DNA of 30,299 nucleotides from contig CBFIIU010000019.1 in the NCBI GenBank assembly GCA_965662735.1, positions 1-30,299 of the forward strand, read 5' to 3'. Below are positions 15,481 to 22,880 of this stretch, in pieces. A model generated the notes under the pieces. It was not told the DNA's origin. It saw nothing but the letters and a program-made list of their open reading frames with translations, and ran no database searches. A program made the translations under genes and the position numbers. Source of the stretch: JAYODZ01 sp965662735. GTDB taxonomy: Bacteria; Pseudomonadota; Alphaproteobacteria; RS24. Positions within the stretch are counted from its first letter, which is position 1. Each line of letters starts with the position of its first letter.

Positions 15481-16656
15481 TTAACTATTAACCGCACGTT
15501 TTGCGGGGACCGCCTGATGCGGCAGTTGGTATAGAGCTGTTGATTGAATATCAGTGACAATATCATCGCTGGTGATGCGGTGGTTTTGGCAAAGGACAAG
15601 CGCACGCTGTAGAACATTTTCGAGCTCGCGCACATTGCCTGGCCACGCGTAATGCGTGAGCGCCTTAATCGCGGTCGCATCCAACCATGGCAATTCATCG
15701 AGGCGAGATTTTGCATGGCGAACCAGCAAAGCACTTGCGATCGGGATGATATCCTCGCGCCGCTCGGCCAAGGGCAATGTGTTTAAGGGAAACACGTTCA
15801 GGCGATAGTATAAATCCTCGCGGAACTGGCCTCGCCGAATGGCGTCGGTCATATCGCGATTGGTTGTCGCCAAAACGCGCACATCCACTGAGATATCCTC
15901 ATGACCCCCAATCGGTGTGACTGTTTTTTCCTGGAGCGCGCGCAACAACTTGGCTTGCAACGACATCGGCATTTCAGAAATTTCGTCGAGCAGCAATGTG
16001 CCACCATCGGCGGCGCGGAAAATACCTTTATTGGCGGTTGATGCGCCGGTGAAAGCGCCTTTTTCATGACCGAATAAAATTGCTTCCAGCATATTTTCTG
16101 GGATGGCCGCACAATTGACGGCGACAAACGGTTTTTCAGCGCGTCCTGAATTATTATGGACATAGCGCGCTAGAACTTCCTTACCCGTTCCGGTTGGGCC
16201 GTTGATAAAAACCGTCACATCGGTTCTCGCAACCCGTTGCGCCAAGGCCAGCATGGCCACACTTGTATCTGAGCCAATGGCCACATGCTTATCACTGGCG
16301 ACAAGGCTGGTGATTAATTCGGGTGCATAAGAAGCGGTGGCTGTGTCGTCTTGCGGCAAAGATAAGTGAACGAGCCGCCCGCCCATTTCGCTGGTCAACG
16401 AAAATTGGAGTGCCGTTTCATTAATGACGAAAATAGTTTTGGCTTTGAGCTTGCGCGCAAATTCAACCAGCGCTTCGGGCGACTTCAGCTTTTTGTAAAA
16501 AGCATGCGCACAGACCAAAACAGGGCTGGGCGAAGGATTTGCCCCTTCTAATTTCGCGACATCGAGCGTGTCCGCATCAATACCGCGACGCGCCATCACT
16601 GTCGTTATAGAATCATACAGGTCTAAACCCGCGCTGATTAATGTTACATCTGCCAT
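15481..16656 (-). CDS. fleT: FleT-like sigma-54 activator without DNA-binding domain
   Basis: This 391-residue bacterial enhancer-binding protein carries an AAA+ domain with Walker A GPTGTGKE (153-160), the sigma-54 contact loop GAFTGA (200-205), Walker B LLLDE (221-225) and PWGNVRELENVL-type sensor residues (YAWPGNVRELENVLQRALVL). The first ~120 residues resemble a degenerate receiver domain without an obvious phosphorylatable aspartate. After the AAA+ part only about 30 residues remain, and no Fis-type helix-turn-helix can be seen. This matches FleT of R. sphaeroides, which lacks a DNA-binding domain, acts with FleQ, and is encoded directly before fliE as here. FlbD is an alternative name, but FlbD has a helix-turn-helix. 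Its own promoter is the sigma-54 site at 16689-16705. Confidence 0.85.
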   Translation of the reverse strand: MADVTLISAGLDLYDSITTVMARRGIDADTLDVAKLEGANPSPSPVLVCAHAFYKKLKSPEALVEFARKLKAKTIFVINETALQFSLTSEMGGRLVHLSLPQDDTATASYAPELITSLVASDKHVAIGSDTSVAMLALAQRVARTDVTVFINGPTGTGKEVLARYVHNNSGRAEKPFVAVNCAAIPENMLEAILFGHEKGAFTGASTANKGIFRAADGGTLLLDEISEMPMSLQAKLLRALQEKTVTPIGGHEDISVDVRVLATTNRDMTDAIRRGQFREDLYYRLNVFPLNTLPLAERREDIIPIASALLVRHAKSRLDELPWLDATAIKALTHYAWPGNVRELENVLQRALVLCQNHRITSDDIVTDIQSTALYQLPHQAVPAKRAVNS

Positions 16657-16688
16657 TTGGCACTCCTCTCACCTAACACCCCGATAGA

Positions 16689-16705
16689 GGCAGGAAGCGT
16701 GCCAA
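16689..16705 (-). promoter_or_regulatory. Sigma-54 promoter of the fleT-fliE... operon
   Basis: The minus strand reads TTGGCACGCTTCCTGCC, with GG (16703-16702) and GC (16691-16690) at sigma-54 spacing. Transcription would start near 16678, about 22 bases before the fleT ATG. It shares TTGGCAC-N6-TGCC with the fliO and fliD promoters. Confidence 0.9.
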
Positions 16706-16741
16706 AACATGAAACACAGGAATATTTTTTTGAAATTAAGT

Positions 16742-16754
16742 TAAGTTATTGATT
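16742..16754 (-). promoter_or_regulatory. IHF site upstream of the fleT promoter
   Basis: The minus strand reads AATCAATAACTTA, a full match to WATCAA-N4-TTR. It lies near -70 in a very AT-rich stretch (16722-16800), between the sigma-54 promoter and the palindromic box, where a DNA bend would bring activator and polymerase together. Confidence 0.65.
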
Positions 16755-16838
16755 TATATACTATAGATTATCTTATATTTTATATATTAACTATCATTCA
16801 AAATTCTGACATTATGGGAACGAATCAGGGTGCGTCAT

Positions 16839-16854
16839 TGTCAGTTTTGTGACA
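16839..16854. promoter_or_regulatory. FleQ-type enhancer box between fleT and fleQ
   Basis: TGTCAGTTTTGTGACA is an inverted repeat (GTCA-N6-TGAC) that differs by one base from the box at 5652-5667. It lies 136 bp upstream of the fleT -24 element and 33 bp upstream of the fleQ ATG. The same site could therefore activate fleT and repress or tune fleQ. Confidence 0.78.
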
Positions 16855-16887
16855 GGGGCCGCAGCCAATCAAGGGAGTGCATTTAAC

Positions 16888-18084
16888 ATGCCGAAGACGG
16901 CTTCAGCAAAAGCGCCTAAACCCAGCGAAGAACTGTCTGATAAATCAAAGGCTTCCGGGTCGTCGGGTTCCACGGAGGCCTTGCTGATCGGGCATTCCGC
17001 CGCCGCAAAAGATTTGCGCCATCTTGTGGATGTCGTTGCGCCCTCGCCCAGTACGGTTCTCATTTTGGGCGAGACGGGGGTTGGTAAAGACGTCGTTACG
17101 CGAGCCCTGCATGCCGCATCTGGGCGTAAAGGCCATTTGGTTTCAGTTAATTGCGCGGCCATTCCGGCGGAATTGCTGGAATCTGAATTGTTTGGTCACG
17201 AAAAAGGGGCCTTCACGGGCGCCGACGCCACCCGCAAGGGGCGCTTCGAGATGGCCGAGGGGGGCACATTATTCCTCGACGAAATTGGCGACATGAATTT
17301 ATCGCTCCAATCGAAGCTGTTGCGCGCCTTGGAGAACCGAACCATTCAACGCGTCGGAGGAGGCAAAGATATTTCCGTTGATTTTCGATTGATTTGCGCC
17401 ACGCACCAAAATCTCGATCAACTTGTTGATCAGGGTAAGTTCCGGGCCGATCTTTTCTTTCGTATCAATGTCTTTCCCATTCATGTGCCAACATTGGCCG
17501 AGCGCAGTGTCGACATTCCGATGTTGGTTGAGCATATGGTGAACCAAGCCAAAGCCCTGCATGACGGCAATGTCCCGCAATTTGATGACAGTGCTTTGTC
17601 TGAATTAGCGCGCTATCCTTGGCCCGGAAATATTCGCGAATTGCGAAATGTGATTGAACGGGCTTTTGTTTTATTTCCCAATCAGGCGATTTCAGGAAAA
17701 GCTGTCCGCGAAAACCTGCTGCGCCTGAAAGTGCCTGATCGTAAGGCTGAACAAGACGCGTTATGGGCTGCCACAGCCGATCTCACGGGGGTTCAGGGCG
17801 ACGCGGATATGTCCCATGAGCCGCCGGTTCCCCATGCCGCACATTACCAAAATTGGTTCGCTTATTTCGATCACATCGACTTACGCCGACATTTGCGTGA
17901 TGTGGAGGTGGTGCTCATAGAGGCGGCGTTAGAAAAAACCAATGGCACCATCAGTGCCGCCGCCGACGCCCTTAAATTGCGCCGTACCACGCTCATTGAA
18001 AAAATGAAAAAATTGATGATTGATCGCCCTCTCACACCCGGAGAAGAAGAGCTTTCTGAACGGGATCCGGCTTTACAGGATTAG
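16888..18084 (+). CDS. fleQ: FleQ-like flagellar transcription activator
   Basis: This is a sigma-54 activator of 398 residues from the ATG at 16888, with GGGAG about 10 bases upstream; a GTG at 16849 lies inside the palindromic box and is less likely. The AAA+ domain has Walker A GETGVGKD (61-68), GAFTGA (107-112), Walker B LFLDE (128-132) and YPWPGNIRELRNVIERAFVL. The C-terminus carries a Fis-type helix-turn-helix (about 343-380) with AAADALKLRRTTLIEKMKKL, very close to the FleQ signature RRTTLxEKM. The FleQ N-terminal receiver-like domain of Pseudomonas is absent: only ~30 disordered residues precede the AAA+ part. It is transcribed away from fleT and is presumably the master regulator of this region. 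Confidence 0.9.
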   Translation: MPKTASAKAPKPSEELSDKSKASGSSGSTEALLIGHSAAAKDLRHLVDVVAPSPSTVLILGETGVGKDVVTRALHAASGRKGHLVSVNCAAIPAELLESELFGHEKGAFTGADATRKGRFEMAEGGTLFLDEIGDMNLSLQSKLLRALENRTIQRVGGGKDISVDFRLICATHQNLDQLVDQGKFRADLFFRINVFPIHVPTLAERSVDIPMLVEHMVNQAKALHDGNVPQFDDSALSELARYPWPGNIRELRNVIERAFVLFPNQAISGKAVRENLLRLKVPDRKAEQDALWAATADLTGVQGDADMSHEPPVPHAAHYQNWFAYFDHIDLRRHLRDVEVVLIEAALEKTNGTISAAADALKLRRTTLIEKMKKLMIDRPLTPGEEELSERDPALQD

Positions 18085-18145
18085 TCTTCTGAAAAATTGA
18101 GAAGCGCTCACGGCCCTTGCGGCCGCGAACGACCACTAAAGACCT

Positions 18146-18433
18146 TTAACGCCCGTAGGCGCGCATCATTTTCTGCGATTGGCCGGCATGGCGTGCAAGC
18201 GCGCCTAATTCTCGCTCCAGTTCGGCGCAGAGTGTGGCATTTTCGGCCGCACAGGCCTCAATAAAATCGAGAATTTCTGCCGCATCTTCCGGAGCAGGCC
18301 TGCTCATCATGTCGACCAACAGATCACGTCGTTGTGCATCCAAGTCGCAAGCTCGGTCAAAGTCGCGGTCCGTCAAAGCCTGGCGCATGGCGTCATTCAG
18401 CGAGATGAATTGGTCACGAAAGCTCTGCATCAT
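18146..18433 (-). CDS. FliT-like flagellar chaperone (probable)
   Basis: The protein has 95 residues from the ATG at 18431-18433 (a second ATG follows directly). The frame is open further upstream, but that part overlaps fliS. It is all helical and charged, with no membrane segment (for example FRDQFISLNDAMRQALTDRD, then LDAQRRDLLVDMMSRP). It starts one base behind the fliS stop. FliT, the FliD chaperone, is a small helical protein usually encoded after fliS, so position, size and fold type agree. The sequence itself is too variable for certainty. Confidence 0.65.
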   Translation of the reverse strand: MMQSFRDQFISLNDAMRQALTDRDFDRACDLDAQRRDLLVDMMSRPAPEDAAEILDFIEACAAENATLCAELERELGALARHAGQSQKMMRAYGR

Positions 18434-18434
18434 T

Positions 18435-18833
18435 CTATTCCGGCTTAATCTGGAACCAGGCTTCACGAATTTCTTCAAGCACCGGTATGGCTTGGCGCGT
18501 CGCCTCACCTGTTGCTTCTTTCATATCCTTCAATAATTGCTGGCGGGCATATTCATATAATTGAAAGAGGTTATTCGCGATATCGCCGCCTTTTTCAAAA
18601 TCGAGCGATGATTGTAAGGCGTAAATAATGGTGAGAGATCGTGCAAAATTCTTGGATTTTAGCTCCAGCACACCACCCGCCTTCAAATCCGCATGGTCGG
18701 CAAACACATTCATCGACTTAATTAGCTCGTCAAACATCGTCAAAACAATGGCATGTGGATCACTGATTTCAGCAACCGCCTGCCGTTCGACATTTTTATA
18801 AGCGGCACCTACTTTTCCATAATTCATTGACAT
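18435..18833 (-). CDS. fliS: Flagellin export chaperone FliS
   Basis: FliS binds unassembled flagellin in the cytoplasm and keeps it export-competent. The protein has 132 residues, normal length, four-helix type. Typical features are YKNVERQAVAEISDPHAIVL near the N-terminus, TMFDELIKSMNVFADHADLK, and the core IYALQSSLDFEKGGDIANNL followed by LFQLYEYARQQLL. There are two ATG starts two codons apart (18833, 18827), both with a weak ribosome site. It is followed directly by the FliT-like gene. No sigma-54 promoter is visible upstream. Confidence 0.93.
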   Translation of the reverse strand: MSMNYGKVGAAYKNVERQAVAEISDPHAIVLTMFDELIKSMNVFADHADLKAGGVLELKSKNFARSLTIIYALQSSLDFEKGGDIANNLFQLYEYARQQLLKDMKEATGEATRQAIPVLEEIREAWFQIKPE

Positions 18834-18960
18834 ATGCGTTCAGACCCTTGCTCGATCGGCAGGAAATTTATACACTCCGACAATGATTGTCCCTATTTCA
18901 GCACATCACGCGGCACATATAGCCTCGGGCGGAGCCCATGCGCTCTCGCAAGGAGAGCTT

Positions 18961-19281
18961 ATGCGCGCGGCATTAGCCAAACCGGCAACAACCAGCCTCC
19001 CCTCTTCTGCAATCGGTATGCCAACTCCCGTTCAAACCCCACACGGGGTCGATGCTCTTGCGCATCTCATGTCGTCGACACCGCTCAAGCAATCGCCCGA
19101 GCGCCGTCAATACCATCCTCAGGGGGCGCCCTCTGCCGTTTTGACCGAGAATTTTTTTGCATCTCGGGCGCTCAGCACGCCGGGCGTGATGCATAATATG
19201 GCCGCAACCCGGGCGGCCTATACCTCCGATGTGAGCAAGCTGGCGCCGCGCTTTACGGAGAGTGTTGCGCTGATCGCTTAG
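18961..19281 (+). CDS. Small alanine/proline-rich protein of unknown function
   Basis: The protein has 106 residues from the ATG at 18961, chosen because AAGGAG lies five bases before it. The frame is open back to an ATG at 18883 (132 residues), which has no ribosome site. The composition is rich in A, P, S and T, with a more ordered end (VLTENFFASRAL, then MAATRAAYTSDVSKLAPRF). No membrane helix and no known motif are seen. It fills the space between fliS and the ClC gene on the opposite strand. I do not recognise it; a flagellar role is suggested only by position. Confidence 0.5.
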   Translation: MRAALAKPATTSLPSSAIGMPTPVQTPHGVDALAHLMSSTPLKQSPERRQYHPQGAPSAVLTENFFASRALSTPGVMHNMAATRAAYTSDVSKLAPRFTESVALIA

Positions 19282-19317
19282 GTCATGCGTGAGAGAGAAT
19301 AGTGGCGCTGCACGCGC

Positions 19318-21021
19318 CTATTTACCTTCAATATCGATCACGCGATTTTGCGTTTCCAAATAGGCGGTAAATAAATCGCCCTCCGTGACAATCCCGGTCA
19401 GCTGACCGAAGGCGCGGTCGATCACAGGAATACTTTCACCGACAAAATCACTGGCAACCTCAATCGCCTGCAACAAAGACGCATCGCTTTTAATGCTCAT
19501 GGCTTGCGTATCGGCAATGGACCCTACTTGGGTATTTCCGGTCTCAGCCTCGATCGCGAGAAACGATATTTTTCCAAGATATCGATTTTTTGGGCCCACC
19601 ACATAGGCTTCGCTATCGCCTTTTTGAATGAGCTTTTTCTTGGCCGCAGCGACCGTGCTGCGCGGTGAGAGTTTGACATAATCTTGGTGGATGAAGCGAG
19701 CCAGAGGTGTTTCCATTAATTCGATATGTCCACGCCCTCGATGAATATCAATCCCGCGGTCCATAAGTTGGCGGTCAAAGATCGACGCGCCATAGAAAAT
19801 ATGGGAGATCAGGCTGGAGGTCACCACCGCCATCATCGCCAGCACCGCCATATCATAGGACTGTGTAAATTCGAGAATAATCAAAATCACCGCGACAGGC
19901 GCACCGATCACCGGCGCCACCACAGCGGCCATTCCGCTGACAATGAGAACACTGGTGAGCACCCCATCCCCATACCCTCCAAACAGAGCGGATATGGTGC
20001 CGCCAGCCGCTGCGCCGACGAACAGGGCGGGCGAAAACACGCCGCCGAATAGGCCAAAGCCCAGACACAAGGCGGTCATCGCCAGCTTGCTGATCAGCAA
20101 GGTGGCCATATAGCTGTGTGCGTATTCTCCGCCGATCATCGCTGTAACACTTTGGGTTCCTAGGCCCAAAATATCTGGAATGAAGACGCCCACCGTGCCG
20201 CAAATCGTTGCCGCGATCAGCGCCAAGGGCAAAGGCCCAAGGCCCGTTTTCCCGGCTAACCGCGTGGTGAGCCGGATCAGAAAAATGAAGAAAACCGCCA
20301 CTAGGCCAAAAAAGAGACCGGTAAATAAGGCTGGCCCGATCATCTCGACCAGATCCACACTCGGGGCTTCCATCGTGACCAAATAGCGATCTCCGAACAA
20401 ACCTTGCGACACAGCCGCCCCGGTGATGCTGGCAATGGCCAGGGGCGCCACGGCCCTCAACGAGAAATGTCGCAAAATCGCCTCTAACGCAAAAACCAAG
20501 CCGCCCAAGGGCGCGTTAAAGCCAGCGGCAATGGCCGCCGCCACGCCGCAGCCGATAAAGACATCGGTGGGCATTGAAAACCGCATCAGCGATTTAACCC
20601 AACTGCCGATGGTGGCGCCGAAATGCACGAGCGGACCATATTGGCCAACCGATGCGCCACCGCCTGCGGCCACAAAAGCAACCAGCGTCGAGCCCAAGCC
20701 GCCTTTGACATCGAGCTCATTATCGGTGCGATGGGCCGCATAAATGCTGTCCGCCGGACCAAAAAATCGGGGAAGCTTGAGGCGTCGGCGAATGCCATAA
20801 ATCAGCAAAGCTGCTGCGATCAGTGTAAAAATGGATGTGACATCATAGGTGGCACCATTCCAAACCACTTCAATCAGACCGCTAGACCGGATTTGTGTCA
20901 AAAACTCGACGCCAAAGACGAAGGCATTTGAAACAAACGCCATGACCGTGCCAATCGCCAGGCCGATTGCAATGGTTATGAATAGGCCACTCGCCATATC
21001 TTTCTTTGAAGATACACCCAT
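19318..21021 (-). CDS. ClC-family chloride channel/transporter with C-terminal CBS domains
   Basis: The protein has 567 residues. The first ~410 form the ClC membrane part, with about ten hydrophobic helices and the family loops ASVGQYGPLVHFGATIGS, GFNAPLGGLVFALEA and GLFGGVFSPALFVGAAAGG. The last ~130 residues look like two CBS domains (LARFIHQDYVKLSPRSTV and SIPVIDRAFGQLTGIVTEGD), which bind nucleotides in relatives. The loop that normally reads G(R/K)EGP reads GQYGP at 126-130: the gating glutamate of H+/Cl- exchangers is a tyrosine (Y128), so a channel-like or altered mechanism is possible. It sits inside the flagellar block without an evident link to it. The ribosome site AAGGAGAGG precedes the ATG. 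Confidence 0.92.
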   Translation of the reverse strand: MGVSSKKDMASGLFITIAIGLAIGTVMAFVSNAFVFGVEFLTQIRSSGLIEVVWNGATYDVTSIFTLIAAALLIYGIRRRLKLPRFFGPADSIYAAHRTDNELDVKGGLGSTLVAFVAAGGGASVGQYGPLVHFGATIGSWVKSLMRFSMPTDVFIGCGVAAAIAAGFNAPLGGLVFALEAILRHFSLRAVAPLAIASITGAAVSQGLFGDRYLVTMEAPSVDLVEMIGPALFTGLFFGLVAVFFIFLIRLTTRLAGKTGLGPLPLALIAATICGTVGVFIPDILGLGTQSVTAMIGGEYAHSYMATLLISKLAMTALCLGFGLFGGVFSPALFVGAAAGGTISALFGGYGDGVLTSVLIVSGMAAVVAPVIGAPVAVILIILEFTQSYDMAVLAMMAVVTSSLISHIFYGASIFDRQLMDRGIDIHRGRGHIELMETPLARFIHQDYVKLSPRSTVAAAKKKLIQKGDSEAYVVGPKNRYLGKISFLAIEAETGNTQVGSIADTQAMSIKSDASLLQAIEVASDFVGESIPVIDRAFGQLTGIVTEGDLFTAYLETQNRVIDIEGK

Positions 21022-21130
21022 ATTCCCCTCTCCTTACCCCTCAAATCACCAAAGGATCGCGCATCAACTCACAGTTGAAGCGATCACGCAGGGGGCTTTT
21101 TAAAGCGATGTTTCCCGCATGAATACCAGT

Positions 21131-21147
21131 TTGGCACATGTTTTGCC
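21131..21147 (+). promoter_or_regulatory. Sigma-54 promoter of fliD
   Basis: TTGGCACATGTTTTGCC has GG (21133) and GC (21145) at sigma-54 spacing. The transcript would start near 21158, about 45 bases before the fliD ATG. No GTCA-N6-TGAC box is seen in the 180 bp between the ClC gene and fliD. That gap otherwise holds only the ClC ribosome site. Confidence 0.88.
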
Positions 21148-21202
21148 TGTACGGCATAAAATTTGCAGGACTTGGTCGTAATTCTAAATAGGGACACCGC
21201 TT

Positions 21203-22822
21203 ATGGCTGTAGACTATTTAAGCACTTTAAATGCTGGCTCCGGCCTCAACACGACGCAAATCGTTGATGCGTTGGTGGAGGCTGAACGCGCGCCGCGTGA
21301 AGAGCGAATTCAAGCTGCCGTTGAAGAAAAAACTGTTTCAATTTCAAGCCTCAGCCAAATCAAACAAGGGTTCAGCGCATTTCAGTCCATTTTGACCTCT
21401 TTGGATGGCAAAACAGGGTTAACGGCCTCGAGTGCCGATCCGGCAATTGGCGTGAATATCGCCGATGCCGATCTGGCCCAGACGTTTTCGGCCTCCTTGG
21501 AAGTCGAGCAATTAGCGCTTGGACAAACCTTGATTTTTGACGGCTATAGCAGCGCAAGCGATGATTTGGGATCAGGCTCTCTGACCTTTGCATTCGGCAG
21601 CTGGGAGAGCGGAAGTTTTGTCGCAAATTCTGACCTTTCAGATCAGACCATCACAATTGACTCGGATAATGCCTCTTTGACGGAGATACGCGATCAAATC
21701 AACGCTGCACAAATTGGGGTCACCGCTTCGGTGCTCCAAACAGGCCTAAATAGCTTCGCACTGGTTCTCCGAACTGACAGTGGGGTTGATCACGCTGTAT
21801 CACTGAGTGCATCAGAAGACACTGCGGGATCGGGCCTTGCGCAAATTCAATACACCTCAGTCGATAATACAATCGAGGTTCAGTCGGCACAGAATGCGAT
21901 TTTATCGCTGGATGGTGTTTCAATTGAACGAAGCACCAATTTGATTGATGACCTCGTAGACGGGGTAGAATTCACTCTGACTGAAGAAACTACAGGTCCG
22001 GTTCAAGTTTCGATTTCGCATGATGAAGAAACTGCACTTACATCGATGACGGATCTCATCGATCAGATCAATAATATGCAAACTGTTTTGCAAACCCTCA
22101 GCGCGCGGGGCTCTCAAGATACAGAAAGTGGGCCCCTGGCAGGCGATCCCTTATTAAGAAGCTTTCAGTCGCGATTGCGATCAATCACAACGACCCCTCT
22201 TCAAGGCTTTGGCGATACCCCGATTTATTTAACGAATTTTGGTATCAAGACCGAGCGCGACGGCTCTTTAACGCTGGATGAAGAGAGCTTTAAAGCGGCT
22301 TACGCTGAGAACCCCGAGCAATTTGCAGCAATCGTCTCTGACCGTTTTTTCTCGGATAATGATGAGATCGTCGTGACCATGAGTGGGAGCGACTACACAG
22401 CTGGGGTGTATGAGTTTGTCGCAACGGATGGCGACGGCACATTAGATGGAACCGCATCAAGCCGGATCGGAAACAGCTATTTTGTGCGCGCCGGAAATGG
22501 TTCGGGGGCACGGATACAAACATCGTCCGATGACATCTCGGCCAATATTTATCTCGGACGGAGTTTGATCGGCGAGCTTTCGAAATTTACCGCCTCAATA
22601 CTGGCGACAGGCAGTGACATTGATAAGAAAATATCCACTCTGAATAGTGATATTACCGAGCATAATACTGAGCTTAATGACCTCTCAGATCGCATGACCT
22701 CGTTACGTGATCGATATATTCGTCAGTTTACAGCTATGGAACAAGCCGTAAAAAGCTTGAAAGAAACTGGCTCATATCTCGAGAGCTTTATGGATAGCTG
22801 GCGCGCAGGTCTTCAGAAATAA
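21203..22822 (+). CDS. fliD: Flagellar filament cap protein FliD
   Basis: FliD caps the growing filament and guides flagellin insertion. The protein has 539 residues. The N-terminus (STLNAGSGLNTTQIVDALVE and AERAPREERIQAAVEEK) and the C-terminal helical segment (LSDRMTSLRDRYIRQFTAME, QAVKSLKETGSYLESF) are the family hallmarks of the D0/D1 coiled coil. Between them are beta-rich, surface-exposed parts with lower conservation. It is read alone on the plus strand from its own sigma-54 promoter, with the ClC gene divergent upstream and an unknown gene convergent downstream. Confidence 0.95.
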   Translation: MAVDYLSTLNAGSGLNTTQIVDALVEAERAPREERIQAAVEEKTVSISSLSQIKQGFSAFQSILTSLDGKTGLTASSADPAIGVNIADADLAQTFSASLEVEQLALGQTLIFDGYSSASDDLGSGSLTFAFGSWESGSFVANSDLSDQTITIDSDNASLTEIRDQINAAQIGVTASVLQTGLNSFALVLRTDSGVDHAVSLSASEDTAGSGLAQIQYTSVDNTIEVQSAQNAILSLDGVSIERSTNLIDDLVDGVEFTLTEETTGPVQVSISHDEETALTSMTDLIDQINNMQTVLQTLSARGSQDTESGPLAGDPLLRSFQSRLRSITTTPLQGFGDTPIYLTNFGIKTERDGSLTLDEESFKAAYAENPEQFAAIVSDRFFSDNDEIVVTMSGSDYTAGVYEFVATDGDGTLDGTASSRIGNSYFVRAGNGSGARIQTSSDDISANIYLGRSLIGELSKFTASILATGSDIDKKISTLNSDITEHNTELNDLSDRMTSLRDRYIRQFTAMEQAVKSLKETGSYLESFMDSWRAGLQK

Positions 22823-22845
22823 TAAGATTGAGAGATGGACCGCCT

Positions 22846-22873
22846 AGGCGATCCAACGACTGCGATCCAACGA
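22846..22873. repeat. 14 bp tandem duplication between fliD and the next gene
   Basis: GCGATCCAACGACT occurs twice head to tail in the 58 bp between the two convergent genes. Short inverted arms (TAGGCG/CGCCTA) flank the pair. No U run follows, so it is not a clear terminator. Confidence 0.7.
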
Positions 22874-22880
22874 CTGACGC

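Noticed and set aside
16736..16790. TTAA motifs as CtrA sites before fleQ
   Set aside because: The TTAA copies are not spaced as TTAA-N7-TTAA and the stretch is simply AT-rich.
18111..18125. Hairpin CGGCC-CTTGC-GGCCG between fleQ and the FliT-like gene as a terminator
   Set aside because: The stem has only five pairs and no U run follows on either strand.
18834..18960. Sigma-54 or sigma-28 promoter for fliS
   Set aside because: No GG-N10-GC pair was found, and GCCGATCG near 18855 lacks a TAAA element at the right distance.
19302..19316. Hairpin GGCGC-TGCAC-GCGCC between the small orphan gene and the ClC gene
   Set aside because: The stem is five pairs with a weak T content downstream; it may be a terminator but cannot be supported.
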